Shown: piece by piece, positions 6,513 to 17,269 of the stretch
Position numbering within the stretch: position 1 is the stretch's first letter
Layout of the letters: each line of letters starts with the position of its first letter
Assembly (NCBI RefSeq): GCF_019219825.1
Contig: NZ_JAHUXH010000019.1
Span: 1 to 64,000, forward strand
Direction: 5' to 3'
DNA from: Streptomyces sp. TRM70350
GTDB taxonomy: Bacteria > Actinomycetota > Actinomycetes > Streptomycetales > Streptomycetaceae
DNA length: 64,000 nucleotides
Translations under genes and position numbers: made by a program
The notes under the pieces: generated by a model
Database searches by the model: none
What the model was told of the DNA's origin: nothing
Seen by the model: the letters and a program-made list of their open reading frames with translations, nothing else

Positions 6513-9500
6513 GTGAGCAGCAGGCCATCCCGAGGCGCTGCTCGCCTCGCAGCCATACTGGACGCGCTGCCCGACGCGTTGGTGCTGGTCAACGCCAATG
6601 GGACCGTCGTCAACGCGAACACCATCGCGCTGGAGGCCTTCGAGGCGCCCGGGACCGCGCTCGTGGGGCGCGGGCTGCTGGATCTGCTGCCGCAGTTCGA
6701 CTCCAAGCTGATTCCGGGGTCCATGCGGCGGCCCGACCACATCGACCCGCGCGGCCGGACCAAGCCGACCCGGATGATCGCCCGGCGGACCGACGGGAGT
6801 GAGTTCCCCGTCGAGGTCACGAGTGCGAATCTCGAAAACGGGCAGCAGGCCTACGGCAGTTACGGCTACGCCAGCGACGAGCTGCTCATGCTCGTCGTGC
6901 GCGACCTCTCCGGCACCGTCGACACCGAGGCCGAGCTGGCCCGCTCGCAGCGGCAGACCGAGATGATCCTGCGCGCCGCGTCCGAGGGCGTCGTCGGCAC
7001 CGACACCGACGGCCGGATCGTGCTCGTCAACCCGGCCGCCGCGCAGATCCTGGGCTACCGCGCCGGCGAACTCGGCGGCAAGGAGCTGCACACCCTCGTA
7101 CTCCACTCGCGCGCCGACGGCTCCCCCTTCCCCTACGAGGAGTCCGCGCTCGCCGACACCCTGCGTTCCGGGCGCAAGCACCGGGTGCGCGGGCAGGTGC
7201 TGTGGTCCAAGGGCGGGGACAAGGTCTCCGTCGACCTCACGACCGCGCCCGTGCGGGACGGCGACCAGCTCGTCGGCGCCGTGATGACCTTCAGCGACCG
7301 ACGGCCGTACGACGCCCTCGCCGAGGAGAAGGCCGCCGCCGAGCAGCGGCACGCCGAGGAACTGGAGCGGCTCTCCGAGGAGCACGCCTCCGACCTCACC
7401 GCCCTGCGCCAGCAGCACGTCACCGAGCTGGAGGAGCTGCGCGAGCGGCACGCCGAGGAGGTCGCGGCGAGCGAGGAGCGGTATGCCGCGCTCGCCGAGC
7501 GGGAGAAGGACCGGTACGAGGCCCTGGCCGGGCGGCACGAGCAGCTGTTGACGCTGCTCGGGCGCTCCCTGCGCGGACCCCTCGACGAACTGCGCCGCGA
7601 TCTCTCGGCCCTCGCCGCGGACGACGCCGGGCAGCTGTGGCCCGAGGCCAACCAGGTCCTGCACCACCTCTCCGCCGGGTACTCCCGGATCACCCAGCTC
7701 ATCGACAACGTCCTCGGCTACCAGCGGCTCGACGCGGGCACCGAGGAGATCACGCGGACGAAGGTGATGCTCGACGCGGTCGTCGCGGCCGGTGTCGACG
7801 GGGCCGTCGAACTCGTCGGCCCGGGGCGTGTGCAGTTCGCCGTGCACGCGCCGCCCATCGAGGCCGAGGTCGACCCGCAGCGCCTCGCCACCGCCCTCGC
7901 GCATCTCGTCGCCGATGTCGCGGGCGTCGACGCGACCGGCAACGCGCCCGCGTCGGCGGGCGGTTACCTGGACAACACGGTCGTGGTCGCGGCGGCGCAG
8001 CGCGGCGAGGTCGTACGGATCGAGGTGCGCGGGCCCTACGCCGGGGGCGACCCGGTGCACGAGCCGATCGTGCGCGGGATCGTGCGCGCCCACGGTGGCG
8101 TGCTGCAGACCCACGAAGTGCCAGGCATGAGCGGCAGTGCGTACGTCCTTGAGGTGCCGCTCGGCGGTGGGGCGGGGGCCGTTGCGGCTCCGGCCGCGCC
8201 GGAAGCCGCGCCGGAAGCCGCGCCCGAGGCCGTCGAGGAGGCCTCCGGCGGCGGGCGGCGGCGCGCGCGGCGGGGCGCCACGGACGCCTTCCTGGAGAGC
8301 GAGGTGCCGCAGGCCGAGGCCGCCGAGGCGGAGGCCGCCACTCCCACCGGGCGGCGTCGGCGCCGGGCCGCGCCCGAGGTCGCGGAGGCGACCGGTGAGG
8401 CCGGTGGGGGTACCGGGCGGCGGCGTGGGCGACCGGCCGAGGGCGCCGAGGTCGCCGTAGCGGGCGGTACGACGGACAGCGCGGCGGCGGACGGAGTCGC
8501 CGAGGGCGCTGTCGTCACGGCCGCCGAGCACGCCGCGGGGACCGCGGCGGCCGCGAACGGGCTGGGCGGGACGGTCCCGCCGCAGGGCGTGCCCGCGTCC
8601 GGTGGCGGACGGCGGGCCCGGCGTGCGGCGGGGGAACAGCATGCTCTGCCTGCGGCGTTGCCCGCGGCCGGGTCTCAGGCCCCGGCGGGTGCGGCGCCGG
8701 TGTCCCCTCCTGCGCCCGATGCGTCTGCATCGGTGGTTCCGGCCGGGGCCGGTGCCGAGGGGCAGCAGTCGACCGGGCGTCGGCGGCGGGCGCTCGCGGC
8801 GGCTCAGGAGCGGGCCGCCGCGCAGGAGGCGGGGCCTCGTACGGTGTTCGCGCTGCCGCCCGCCGAGGCGGACCGGGGGGCGGCTCAGGCGACGGCCGCC
8901 CCGCCCGCGCAGCCTCAGGGTCTGGGACCGGCGGGTGTCCAGGTGCCGGGGCAGGCTGTCCCGCAGGCCGGTCCGGCGCAGGCGCGCGTGCCGAACCAGG
9001 GCGCTCCCGGTGCCGCGCCCGCCGACGATCACGGTCGGCATGACGCCGTACCGCACGACCAGTCCGACGACCACACCCCGCCGCAGCCGCATCCGGCGAG
9101 CGCGCCGACGGGACGCCGCCGTCGGGTGGCCACCCCGCAGGCCGAGGGGAACGGGGCACCCGCGCAGGCGATTCCGGCCCAGGTGAATCCCGTACCGACG
9201 GCTCGGCCGCAGGCCCAGCCGCAGGTCCAGGCCGAGCCGCAGGTCCAGCCTCAGGTCCATGTCCAGCCTCAGCCCCAGTCGGTCCCCGGCGCCCCGGCGG
9301 CCCAGCCGCAGAACGTCCCCGCGCAGCAGCCGTCCGGGCAGGTCAGCGTGCCCCCGCAAGGCGTGGCACAGCCGGTCCCGGGCCAGCCCGCCCCCGGCCT
9401 GCCCGTCCCGCCGCAGCCACAGCCGCAGCCCGCCCAGGCCGCCGTGCCCCCACCGGCCCCGGCCCCGGGCCATCCCCTCCCCGCCGAGGCGGCCCCGGCG

Positions 9501-11060
9501 CACAGCACCACCCCGCCCCCGCAGCAGTGGCCCGCCAGCGCCGGTGCGGACGAGACGTCCGGCACCGGCACCCCGGTGCCTCAGCCCGGCACGGGCACCC
9601 CCGTGCCGCCGAACGCCACTGGCCCCGTACCGAACGCGCCAGGGACCCCCGTACCCCCCACTCCGGCCCCGGCCTCGGCTCCGGCTCCCGATCAGGCACC
9701 CCCCGCACCACAACCGCCCGCCCCTGGCACCCCGCTGCCGCCCGAGGCGGCGGTCGCGCCGACCAGCGCGGCCCAGGCGCGGATGGCGCAGCCGTTGCCC
9801 GCCGAGGCCGCCGGTGCCGCCCCGCCCGTGGACCCGAACTCCACGCAGGGTCGCGCGATCAGTGTCCGGACGCTGGGGCAGGGCGTGCCGTTCACGCGGC
9901 AGGCGGCGCAGGTTCAGCAGCCACCCGCCGGAGCCACACCACCACCCCACCAGCCACCCGCCGGAGCCACGCCCCCACCCCACCAGCCACCCGCCGCGAC
10001 CACGCCCCCACCCCACCAGTCGTCGGCCGGAGCCACGCCTCCGCCGCATCAGTCGTCGGGCGGGGGCAGGCGCCGCAAGCTGGGTACGCCGCCGGAACCG
10101 GCCGCCGCGCGCCCGCACCCGCACCCGCAGGGCGAGCAGGCGCCCGCCGCCCAGCAGAAGCAGCCGTCGCTCGCCGGGCAGTCGCGGCTCGCCGGGCCCG
10201 CGAGTGAGGGCGCCGGACGGTCGTACGCCATAGGCGCACCGGACGAGAACGCCGCCGAGGGTCCCGAACCGCTGGACGGTCCCGGTGGGGCCGTCGAGGT
10301 CGCGGATCCGCCGCGGCCGCAGCCGATGGACGACGAGCTGCCGCCGGAGCCGCTCGACAACCCGCGTCGGCTGCTGGTGTGGCCCGCGCCGGACGTGTCG
10401 ACGCAGCAGGCGCTCAGCGACCGCGGCTACCGGCCGGTGATCGTGCACTCGCGCGACGAGGTGGACGCGCAGATCGCCGCGTTCCCGGCGGCGCTGTTCG
10501 TGGACCCGCTGACCGGGCCGATCACCCGGACGGCGCTGCAGTCGCTGCGGCAGGCGGCCGTGGCGGCGGAGGTGCCGGTCATGGTGACGGCCGGGCTCGG
10601 GCAGGCGACGCGCGAGGCGGCGTACGGCGCCGATCCCGCCGTACTGCTGAAGGCGCTCGCCCCGCGGGACAGTGAGCAGCACCCGCCGCGCGTGCTGCTG
10701 ATCGAGGAGCACGCGGAGATCGCGCTGGCGCTGACCGCGACGCTGGAGCGGCGCGGGATGCAGGTGGCGCGGGCGGCGAGCGACGCGGACGCGGTGACGC
10801 TGGCGGGGCAGTTCCGGCCGAACCTGGTGGTGATGGACCTGATGCAGGTGCATCGGCGCCAGGCCGGAATCGTGGACTGGCTGCGCGCGAACGGGCAGCT
10901 CAACCGCACCCCGCTCGTCGTCTACACGGCCGCCGTCGACCAGGCCGACCTGCCGCGGCTCGCCTCCGGGGAGACGGTGCTGTTCCTCGCGGAGCGGTCC
11001 ACGAGTACGGAGGTACAGAGCCGGATCGTGGATCTGCTGGCCCGGATCGGGACCAACTGA
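6513..11060 (+). CDS. Giant PAS / degenerate histidine kinase / receiver protein
   Basis: 1515 residues, GTG start after AGGAGG. Order: PAS 1 (about 8-115), PAS 2 (about 148-265), a coiled coil (about 268-350, Glu/Arg-rich), a kinase-dimerisation-like segment (about 350-420), an ATPase-like fold ending near 551, a Pro/Ala/Gln/Arg linker of about 730 residues, then two receiver-like domains (about 1283-1385 and 1393-1515). The phospho-acceptor His is absent (SLRGPLDELRRDL where SHELRTPL is expected) and no intact N or G1 box is seen. The last receiver has Asp in VVMDLMQVH but EE for the acidic pair and no clear Lys. No membrane segment, so it is probably a cytoplasmic scaffold or pseudokinase sensor. 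No adjacent regulator gene. Confidence 0.8.
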   Translation: MSSRPSRGAARLAAILDALPDALVLVNANGTVVNANTIALEAFEAPGTALVGRGLLDLLPQFDSKLIPGSMRRPDHIDPRGRTKPTRMIARRTDGSEFPVEVTSANLENGQQAYGSYGYASDELLMLVVRDLSGTVDTEAELARSQRQTEMILRAASEGVVGTDTDGRIVLVNPAAAQILGYRAGELGGKELHTLVLHSRADGSPFPYEESALADTLRSGRKHRVRGQVLWSKGGDKVSVDLTTAPVRDGDQLVGAVMTFSDRRPYDALAEEKAAAEQRHAEELERLSEEHASDLTALRQQHVTELEELRERHAEEVAASEERYAALAEREKDRYEALAGRHEQLLTLLGRSLRGPLDELRRDLSALAADDAGQLWPEANQVLHHLSAGYSRITQLIDNVLGYQRLDAGTEEITRTKVMLDAVVAAGVDGAVELVGPGRVQFAVHAPPIEAEVDPQRLATALAHLVADVAGVDATGNAPASAGGYLDNTVVVAAAQRGEVVRIEVRGPYAGGDPVHEPIVRGIVRAHGGVLQTHEVPGMSGSAYVLEVPLGGGAGAVAAPAAPEAAPEAAPEAVEEASGGGRRRARRGATDAFLESEVPQAEAAEAEAATPTGRRRRRAAPEVAEATGEAGGGTGRRRGRPAEGAEVAVAGGTTDSAAADGVAEGAVVTAAEHAAGTAAAANGLGGTVPPQGVPASGGGRRARRAAGEQHALPAALPAAGSQAPAGAAPVSPPAPDASASVVPAGAGAEGQQSTGRRRRALAAAQERAAAQEAGPRTVFALPPAEADRGAAQATAAPPAQPQGLGPAGVQVPGQAVPQAGPAQARVPNQGAPGAAPADDHGRHDAVPHDQSDDHTPPQPHPASAPTGRRRRVATPQAEGNGAPAQAIPAQVNPVPTARPQAQPQVQAEPQVQPQVHVQPQPQSVPGAPAAQPQNVPAQQPSGQVSVPPQGVAQPVPGQPAPGLPVPPQPQPQPAQAAVPPPAPAPGHPLPAEAAPAHSTTPPPQQWPASAGADETSGTGTPVPQPGTGTPVPPNATGPVPNAPGTPVPPTPAPASAPAPDQAPPAPQPPAPGTPLPPEAAVAPTSAAQARMAQPLPAEAAGAAPPVDPNSTQGRAISVRTLGQGVPFTRQAAQVQQPPAGATPPPHQPPAGATPPPHQPPAATTPPPHQSSAGATPPPHQSSGGGRRRKLGTPPEPAAARPHPHPQGEQAPAAQQKQPSLAGQSRLAGPASEGAGRSYAIGAPDENAAEGPEPLDGPGGAVEVADPPRPQPMDDELPPEPLDNPRRLLVWPAPDVSTQQALSDRGYRPVIVHSRDEVDAQIAAFPAALFVDPLTGPITRTALQSLRQAAVAAEVPVMVTAGLGQATREAAYGADPAVLLKALAPRDSEQHPPRVLLIEEHAEIALALTATLERRGMQVARAASDADAVTLAGQFRPNLVVMDLMQVHRRQAGIVDWLRANGQLNRTPLVVYTAAVDQADLPRLASGETVLFLAERSTSTEVQSRIVDLLARIGTN
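9919..10055 (+). repeat. 33-base tandem repeat in the linker of the PAS protein
   Basis: Four copies of an 11-residue unit, PPAGATPPPHQ and variants (PPAATTPPPHQ, SSAGATPPPHQ), encoded by 33-base units, just before a final GGRRRK motif. The repeat is in frame and probably varies in copy number between strains. Confidence 0.7.
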
Positions 11061-11080
11061 GCGGGACGTGACGGTGCCGG

Positions 11081-11758
11081 TCAGCTGCGGCCGACGTCTT
11101 TCAGCGCGCGGACGACGGCCTGTTCGTCGCGGCCGTTCACGGCCTTTTCCAGGCTGTCGTCGGCCCTGCGGGAGAAGCGTTCGCCGCGTGCCACGTCCTG
11201 TTCGGTCAGGACCCGTCCGCACCACTCGCCCCGCCCGGCCGTGCGGTCGTCGAACGGGACGGCGGCGCCCTCCCCCAGGACGGCCCACCCGTCGGCCGTC
11301 CAGCGCACGGCGAGCAGATAGGTGTGGCCGGGCTCCAGGCGGGGTGCGTAGGCGGCGGTCCGCTTGACGCGGTCGCCGCTCGCGCGGTGGATGCGCCAGC
11401 CGGGGGCGGTCAGGTCGAAGCCCTCGTCGAGCGACCGGTCGGGACGCGGGGCGGACCAGAGGACGTCGTCCGTGCGGAAGCTGACCGTCCGGTCAGTCTG
11501 GTAGCGGTACGCGCCCTTCTTGAACTCGCGCCGGTTGGTCTCCTCCTCGCGGACCGGGGCGGCCACGACGACATGGTCGGCGTTCTCGACCCAGTCCCGC
11601 GCCGTCTGCGAGGGGTACGGATCGTCGGCCAGGCCGCAGCCCACCACGGTGTCCAGACCGCCGCTGCCGACCAGCAGGGCTCCGGCGACACCGGCGAGGG
11701 CCAGGAACAGCGCGACGGGACGGCGCGGGATGCGGCGGGCTGAATGCGTCAGGTCCAT
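11081..11758 (-). CDS. Secreted or membrane-anchored hypothetical protein
   Basis: 225 residues. N-terminal signal or anchor helix (RRPVALFLALAGVAGALLVG) is followed by an acidic soluble domain with cysteines at VVGCGLADD and EWCGRVLTEQD. No lipobox that I would trust. The soluble part is mixed alpha/beta with no motif that I recognise (DHVVVAAPVREEETN, HTYLLAVRWTADGWAVLGEG). Stands alone, convergent with the large PAS gene (20 bases between stops). Probably an exported protein of unknown role. Confidence 0.65.
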   Translation of the reverse strand: MDLTHSARRIPRRPVALFLALAGVAGALLVGSGGLDTVVGCGLADDPYPSQTARDWVENADHVVVAAPVREEETNRREFKKGAYRYQTDRTVSFRTDDVLWSAPRPDRSLDEGFDLTAPGWRIHRASGDRVKRTAAYAPRLEPGHTYLLAVRWTADGWAVLGEGAAVPFDDRTAGRGEWCGRVLTEQDVARGERFSRRADDSLEKAVNGRDEQAVVRALKDVGRS

Positions 11759-11843
11759 GACGTTCTAGACGATCAGTCAGCCGGTCCGGATGGCCGGGTG
11801 CCGTGCGTTGTTGATCACTTCGGCCGTGCTGTGTGACGGAACC

Positions 11844-12150
11844 TCAGCGCGCCGTCAGCCGCCGTGCCGCCTCCTTCACCGACGCCCGCAGCCGCTCCTG
11901 GTCGGCGCCCTCCGCGCCCACCAGGAGGCGCTTCATCTGCGGGACGACGGCCGCCCAGTTGGCCAGCGCGGTCAGCACGAAGAGCAGGTGGGAGGCCGGG
12001 ATGGCGTCGGTGACGACACCCCGTTCCTGGCCGTCCCGCAGAGCGGCGACCTTGCGGGCGTAGTGCTCCCGGCGTTCGGGCTCGTCGGGCAGTTCGGCGG
12101 TGCCGTACTCCAGGCCCTCCCAGAAGAGCAGGCGGAGCACGCGGTCGGCC
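11844..12150 (-). pseudogene. TetR-family regulator, C-terminal fragment
   Basis: About 100 residues of a TetR C-terminal ligand-binding domain: ADRVLRLLFWEGLEYG at the truncated end, then HYARKVAALRDGQERGVVTD, HLLFVLTALANWAAVVPQMK and the natural stop at 11844. The DNA-binding half is absent and the frame passes directly into the back strand of an MFS gene near 12145. It cannot bind DNA. See the adjoining MFS fragment, which lost its 5' part in the same event. Confidence 0.75.
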
Positions 12151-13124
12151 TGCTGCTGTTCGCCCCGCTCGGCGACACCGTCAACCGGCGCCGTCTGGTC
12201 ACCGGCCTCACCCTGCTGACCACGGCCGCGCTGGCCGCCTCCGCCGCGGCGGGCGGCACGGGCACCCTCGCGGTCGCCGTGTTCGTCGCGTCCGCCGCGA
12301 CCGTCATACCCCAGCTCCTCGTCCCGCTGGTCGCCGAACGCGCCCGCGCCGCACGCCGCGCCCGCCATGTCGCCGCCGTGATCTCGGGCCTGTTCGCGGG
12401 CATCGTCGCCGCGCGCGTGGTCGGCGGACTGGCCGGGCAGGCCGTCGGCTGGCGGGCGGTGTTCCTGGGCGCGTCCGCCCTGACCCTCGTCCTGGGCCTG
12501 GCCACGGCGCTGCTCCTGCCGTCGCAGCGGCGCCCGCGCACCGGCCGTCTGCTCTCCGGCATCCCCGCGCTGCCCGGTCTCGTCCGCCGCTCGCCCGGCC
12601 TGTGGCGCGCCTGCGTACGGCAGGCGGGGATGCTCGGGGCGTGGAGCGCGCTGTGGACGTCGCTGGCGCTGCCACTGACGGGGCCGTCGTACGGCCTCTC
12701 CCTCGCCACCGCCGGGCTGTTCGGCCTCTTCGGGCTGGCGGCCGGCGTGGTCGCTCCGCCGGCGGGCGGGCTGGTGGACCGTTTCGGCGCCGCACGCGTC
12801 GTACGCTCCGCCCATCTGCTGGCGGCCGTGTCCGTGCCGCTCTTCTGGCTGGGCGGCCAGGTGATGTGGGCCCTCTCCGTGGCCGCGATCGCCGTGCACG
12901 CCGCCCTGGTCGCCTCCCACGTCGCCGACCAGACCCTGGCTCTCACCACGACCTCGACCCCGGCCACCGCCAACACCGCGTACGTGGTCGCGGGCTTCGC
13001 GGGCGGCGCGGTCGCCTCCGCCCTCGCCGGGACCGCGTACGGCCACAGGGGCCGGGGTGGCGTGTGCGCGGCGGCGGGAGCGTGGCTCCTGCTGGGGCGG
13101 ACGACCACGTCCGTACGGCGGTGA
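12144..13124 (+). pseudogene. MFS transporter lacking its N-terminus
   Basis: About 326 residues of a drug-efflux-type major facilitator: the loop VGLLLFAPLGDTVNRRRLVT (the conserved loop 2-3 motif) opens the fragment, followed by about nine or ten hydrophobic helices (LTTAALAASAAAGGTGTLAV, VVGGLAGQAVGWRAVFLGAS, ALSVAAIAVHAALVASHVAD and others) to a natural stop. The first one or two helices and the start are missing; the upstream frame is the back of a TetR fragment. A divergent TetR-MFS pair has lost both 5' ends and the shared promoter. Confidence 0.8.
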
Positions 13125-13145
13125 GGGCCGCCGCCGTACGGACGT
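13107..13145. terminator. Bidirectional terminator between convergent genes
   Basis: A perfect 15-base stem, ACGTCCGTACGGCGG (13107-13121) with CCGCCGTACGGACGT (13131-13145), around a nine-base loop. It spans the end of the MFS fragment and faces the end of the acyl-CoA ligase gene. Confidence 0.7.
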
Positions 13146-13154
13146 ACGCGTCGC

Positions 13155-14810
<1,656 letters not shown>

Positions 14811-14960
14811 GGCGTCCTCCCGGGGCGACATTGCCTACGCGGCGGTAAGGTGTGCGCTGATTCTGCGCACGTACCGCGCGGTATGTCACTAGATCCGGAT
14901 GATCGATCACCGCACGTTGCCGGACACAACGGCGCGAGATCGAACAACGCCCAGCTCACG

Positions 14961-15518
14961 TCACCGGACCAGCCCGAGCTCGGGGTCCTCGCGGAGCTTG
15001 CCCAGCGCCCGGGACACCGCCGACTTCACCGTGCCGACCGACACGCCGAGCACCTCGGCGGTCTGGGCCTCGCTCAGGTCCTCGTAGTACCTGAGGACGA
15101 CCATGGCCCGCTGCCGGGCCGGGAGTCTCATGATCGCCCGCCACATCGCGTCGTGCAGCGCCTGCCGCTCGGCCGGGTCGTCGCCGACGGGCAGCGGCTC
15201 CGGTTCGGGCAGCTCGTCGCAGGCGAACTCGTCCACCCGGCGCTTGCGCCACTGCGAGGTACGGGTGTTCAGCAGCGCGCGGCGGACATAGCCGTCCAGC
15301 GCGCGGTGGTCCTCGATGCGCTCCCAGGCGGCGTACGTCTTGGTGAGCGCGGTCTGCAGCAGGTCCTCGGCGTCGCTCGGGTTCGCGGTGAGCGACCGGG
15401 CGGTGCGCAACAGCACGGGCTGGCGGGCCCGGACGTACGACGCGAAGGACGGGTACGTGACGGTCTGCGTCCGGGGTACGGCCGCGTTCGAGGCGGTGGT
15501 GCAGACGGGTGTGGTCAT
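14961..15518 (-). CDS. ECF RNA polymerase sigma factor, SigE-like family
   Basis: 185 residues. Region 2 is ARSLTANPSDAEDLLQTALTK with core-binding YAAWERI; region 4 is LPARQRAMVVLRYYEDLSEA with the helix-turn-helix TAEVLGVSVGTVKSAVSR. It belongs to the short ECF class abundant in actinomycetes (SigE family, TIGR02983-like). GGAG precedes the ATG at 15518. No anti-sigma gene is adjacent on either side, which is unusual for this class and leaves its control unknown. The flanking 150 bases upstream hold no further gene. Confidence 0.88.
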   Translation of the reverse strand: MTTPVCTTASNAAVPRTQTVTYPSFASYVRARQPVLLRTARSLTANPSDAEDLLQTALTKTYAAWERIEDHRALDGYVRRALLNTRTSQWRKRRVDEFACDELPEPEPLPVGDDPAERQALHDAMWRAIMRLPARQRAMVVLRYYEDLSEAQTAEVLGVSVGTVKSAVSRALGKLREDPELGLVR

Positions 15519-15737
15519 GGCTCCAAGCTAGGTTCGCGGCCCCCTCCACCGGATCGCCCGCAGGTCCCGAAGAAGAGTCCCCCTCAGGGTGTAGAGGTGG
15601 GGCTGGCTGCACCTCCTGGAGGTGGACGAGGGAGGGAGTCCTACTGCGGGTGTGTCCCCTAAGGGGTGCTTGGGGGGCGGGTGGAGGGACGCTCGCCTCC
15701 CGGCCGTCGGGCGGTCAGGGGCCTCCTCAGCGGTGCG

Positions 15738-16877
15738 TCATCTCCCCGCCGTCAGCACCAGCCCCGACGTGGGCACGCCCGTCCCCGCCGTCACCAGCAC
15801 CCGCTCCGCCCCCGGCACCTGGTTCACGGACGTGCCGCGCAGCTGTCGTACCGCCTCCGCGATCCCGTTCATGCCGTGCAGGTACGCCTCCCCGAGCTGG
15901 CCCCCGTGCGTGTTCAGCGGCAGCCGGTCCTCGGCGACGAAACGGGCCCCCTCGCCGCGCCCGCAGAACCCGTACTCCTCCAGTTGCATGACGACGAAGG
16001 GCGTGAAGTGGTCGTACAGGATCCCCACGTCGATGTCGGCCGGACCGCATCCCGCCGTCCGCCACAGCCGCCGCGCCACCACCGCCGCCTCCGGCAGCCC
16101 GGTCAGATCACCGGCGTAGAAGCTCGTCATCTGCTCCTGCGCCCGGCCCGCGCCCTGGGCGGCCGCCGCGATCACGGCCGGGGAGTGCGGCAGGTCCCGG
16201 GCGCGTTCGAGCGAGGTGACGACCAGGGCCTGGCCGCCGTCCGTCTCCTGGCAGCAGTCCAGCAGCCGCAGCGGCTCGGCGATCCAGCGGGAGGCGGCGT
16301 GGTCGGCGAGGGTGATCGGACGGCCGTGGAAGTACGCCGCCGGGTTGGCCGCGGCATACCGGCGGGCCGTGACGGCGACCGGCCCGAAGGCCTCCTCGGG
16401 GGTCAGCCCGTAGGTGTGCAGATACCGCTGGGCCGCCATCGCCACCCAGGACGCGGGCGTGAGCAGCCCGAACGGCATCACCCAGCCCAGCGCCACGCCC
16501 TCCGCCGACGGCTCCCGGTGCCGGACGCCGGAACCGAAGCGGCGGCCCGAACGTTCATTGAACGCGCGGTAGCAGACCACCACCTCCGCCGCCCCGGACG
16601 CCACCGCCAGCGCCGCCTGCTGCACGGTCGCGCACGCCGCGCCGCCGCCGTAGTGGACGCGGGAGAAGAAGGACAGCTCGCCGATGCCGCACGCCCGGGC
16701 GACGGTGATCTCCGGGCTGGTGTCCATGGTGAAGGTCACCATGCCGTCCACGTCGGCCGGCGTCAGCCCGGCGTCGTCGAGCGCCGCCCGCACGGCCTCC
16801 ACGGCCAGGCGCAGTTCGCTGCGCCCGGAGTCCTTGGAGAAGTCGGTGGCGCCTATGCCCGCGATCGCCGCCTTCAC
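15738..16877 (-). CDS. Ltp2-like thiolase-fold lipid-transfer protein / retro-aldolase
   Basis: 379 residues, GTG start overlapping the stop of the MaoC gene (GTGA). Thiolase superfamily: KAAIAGIGATDFSKDSGRSE at the N-terminus, the nucleophilic-elbow region HYGGGAACATVQQAALAVAS, and the C-terminal NTHGGQLGEAYLHGMNGIAE. In Mycobacterium the orthologous Ltp2 forms a complex with the DUF35 domain of ChsH2 and cleaves the steroid side-chain beta-hydroxyacyl-CoA. The gene order here (ChsH2-like, ChsH1-like, Ltp2-like) is the same, so a hydratase-aldolase complex is likely; the substrate is not known. The 220 bases downstream hold no gene. Confidence 0.8.
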   Translation of the reverse strand: MKAAIAGIGATDFSKDSGRSELRLAVEAVRAALDDAGLTPADVDGMVTFTMDTSPEITVARACGIGELSFFSRVHYGGGAACATVQQAALAVASGAAEVVVCYRAFNERSGRRFGSGVRHREPSAEGVALGWVMPFGLLTPASWVAMAAQRYLHTYGLTPEEAFGPVAVTARRYAAANPAAYFHGRPITLADHAASRWIAEPLRLLDCCQETDGGQALVVTSLERARDLPHSPAVIAAAAQGAGRAQEQMTSFYAGDLTGLPEAAVVARRLWRTAGCGPADIDVGILYDHFTPFVVMQLEEYGFCGRGEGARFVAEDRLPLNTHGGQLGEAYLHGMNGIAEAVRQLRGTSVNQVPGAERVLVTAGTGVPTSGLVLTAGR

Positions 16878-17269
16878 GAGGTGCTCCCGGCGGGCAGCGT
16901 GAGGGTCACCGTGCCGGTGACGTGTCGGCCGATGCCGTTGTCGCCGGTCACTCGGACCACGGCCGTCGATCCGTCGATCGCCTCGACGCGGCCGGTCAGC
17001 ACCATGGTGTCGCCCGGGTGGTTGGGCGCGCCGAGCCGGATGGCGACCTTGCGCAGGACGGCGGTGGGGCCGAAGTGGTCGGTGATGTAGCGGCCGACCA
17101 GGCCGTTGGTGGTCAGGATGTTCATGAAGATGTCCGGAGAGCCCTTCTGCCGGGCGAGTTCCGGGTCGTGGTGCACGTCCTGGTAGTCCCGCGAGGCGAT
17201 CGCCCCGGCCACGATCAGCGTGCGGGTGATCTCGATCTCCAGCGGCGGCAGTTCGTCGCCCACGTTCAC
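16874..17269 (-). CDS. MaoC-type enoyl-CoA hydratase, ChsH1-like
   Basis: 131 residues from GTG at 17269, with GAGGAGGG upstream and a GTGA overlap with the preceding stop. Single hot-dog domain: RDYQDVHHDPELARQKGSPD carries the hydratase Asp/His region, followed by IFMNILTTNGLVGRYITDHF and a C-terminal beta-sheet. In the mycobacterial cholesterol side-chain pathway ChsH1 pairs with the MaoC-like half of ChsH2 to hydrate an enoyl-CoA; the same pairing is expected here. Third base usage and overlaps make the operon certain, the physiological substrate is not. Confidence 0.82.
   Translation of the reverse strand: MNVGDELPPLEIEITRTLIVAGAIASRDYQDVHHDPELARQKGSPDIFMNILTTNGLVGRYITDHFGPTAVLRKVAIRLGAPNHPGDTMVLTGRVEAIDGSTAVVRVTGDNGIGRHVTGTVTLTLPAGSTS

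Noticed and set aside
6147..11288. 1713-codon open frame on the minus strand
   Set aside because: It is antisense to the PAS protein. Its translation is Arg/Gly/Leu low-complexity, as GC-rich back strands give, while the plus strand shows PAS and receiver motifs.
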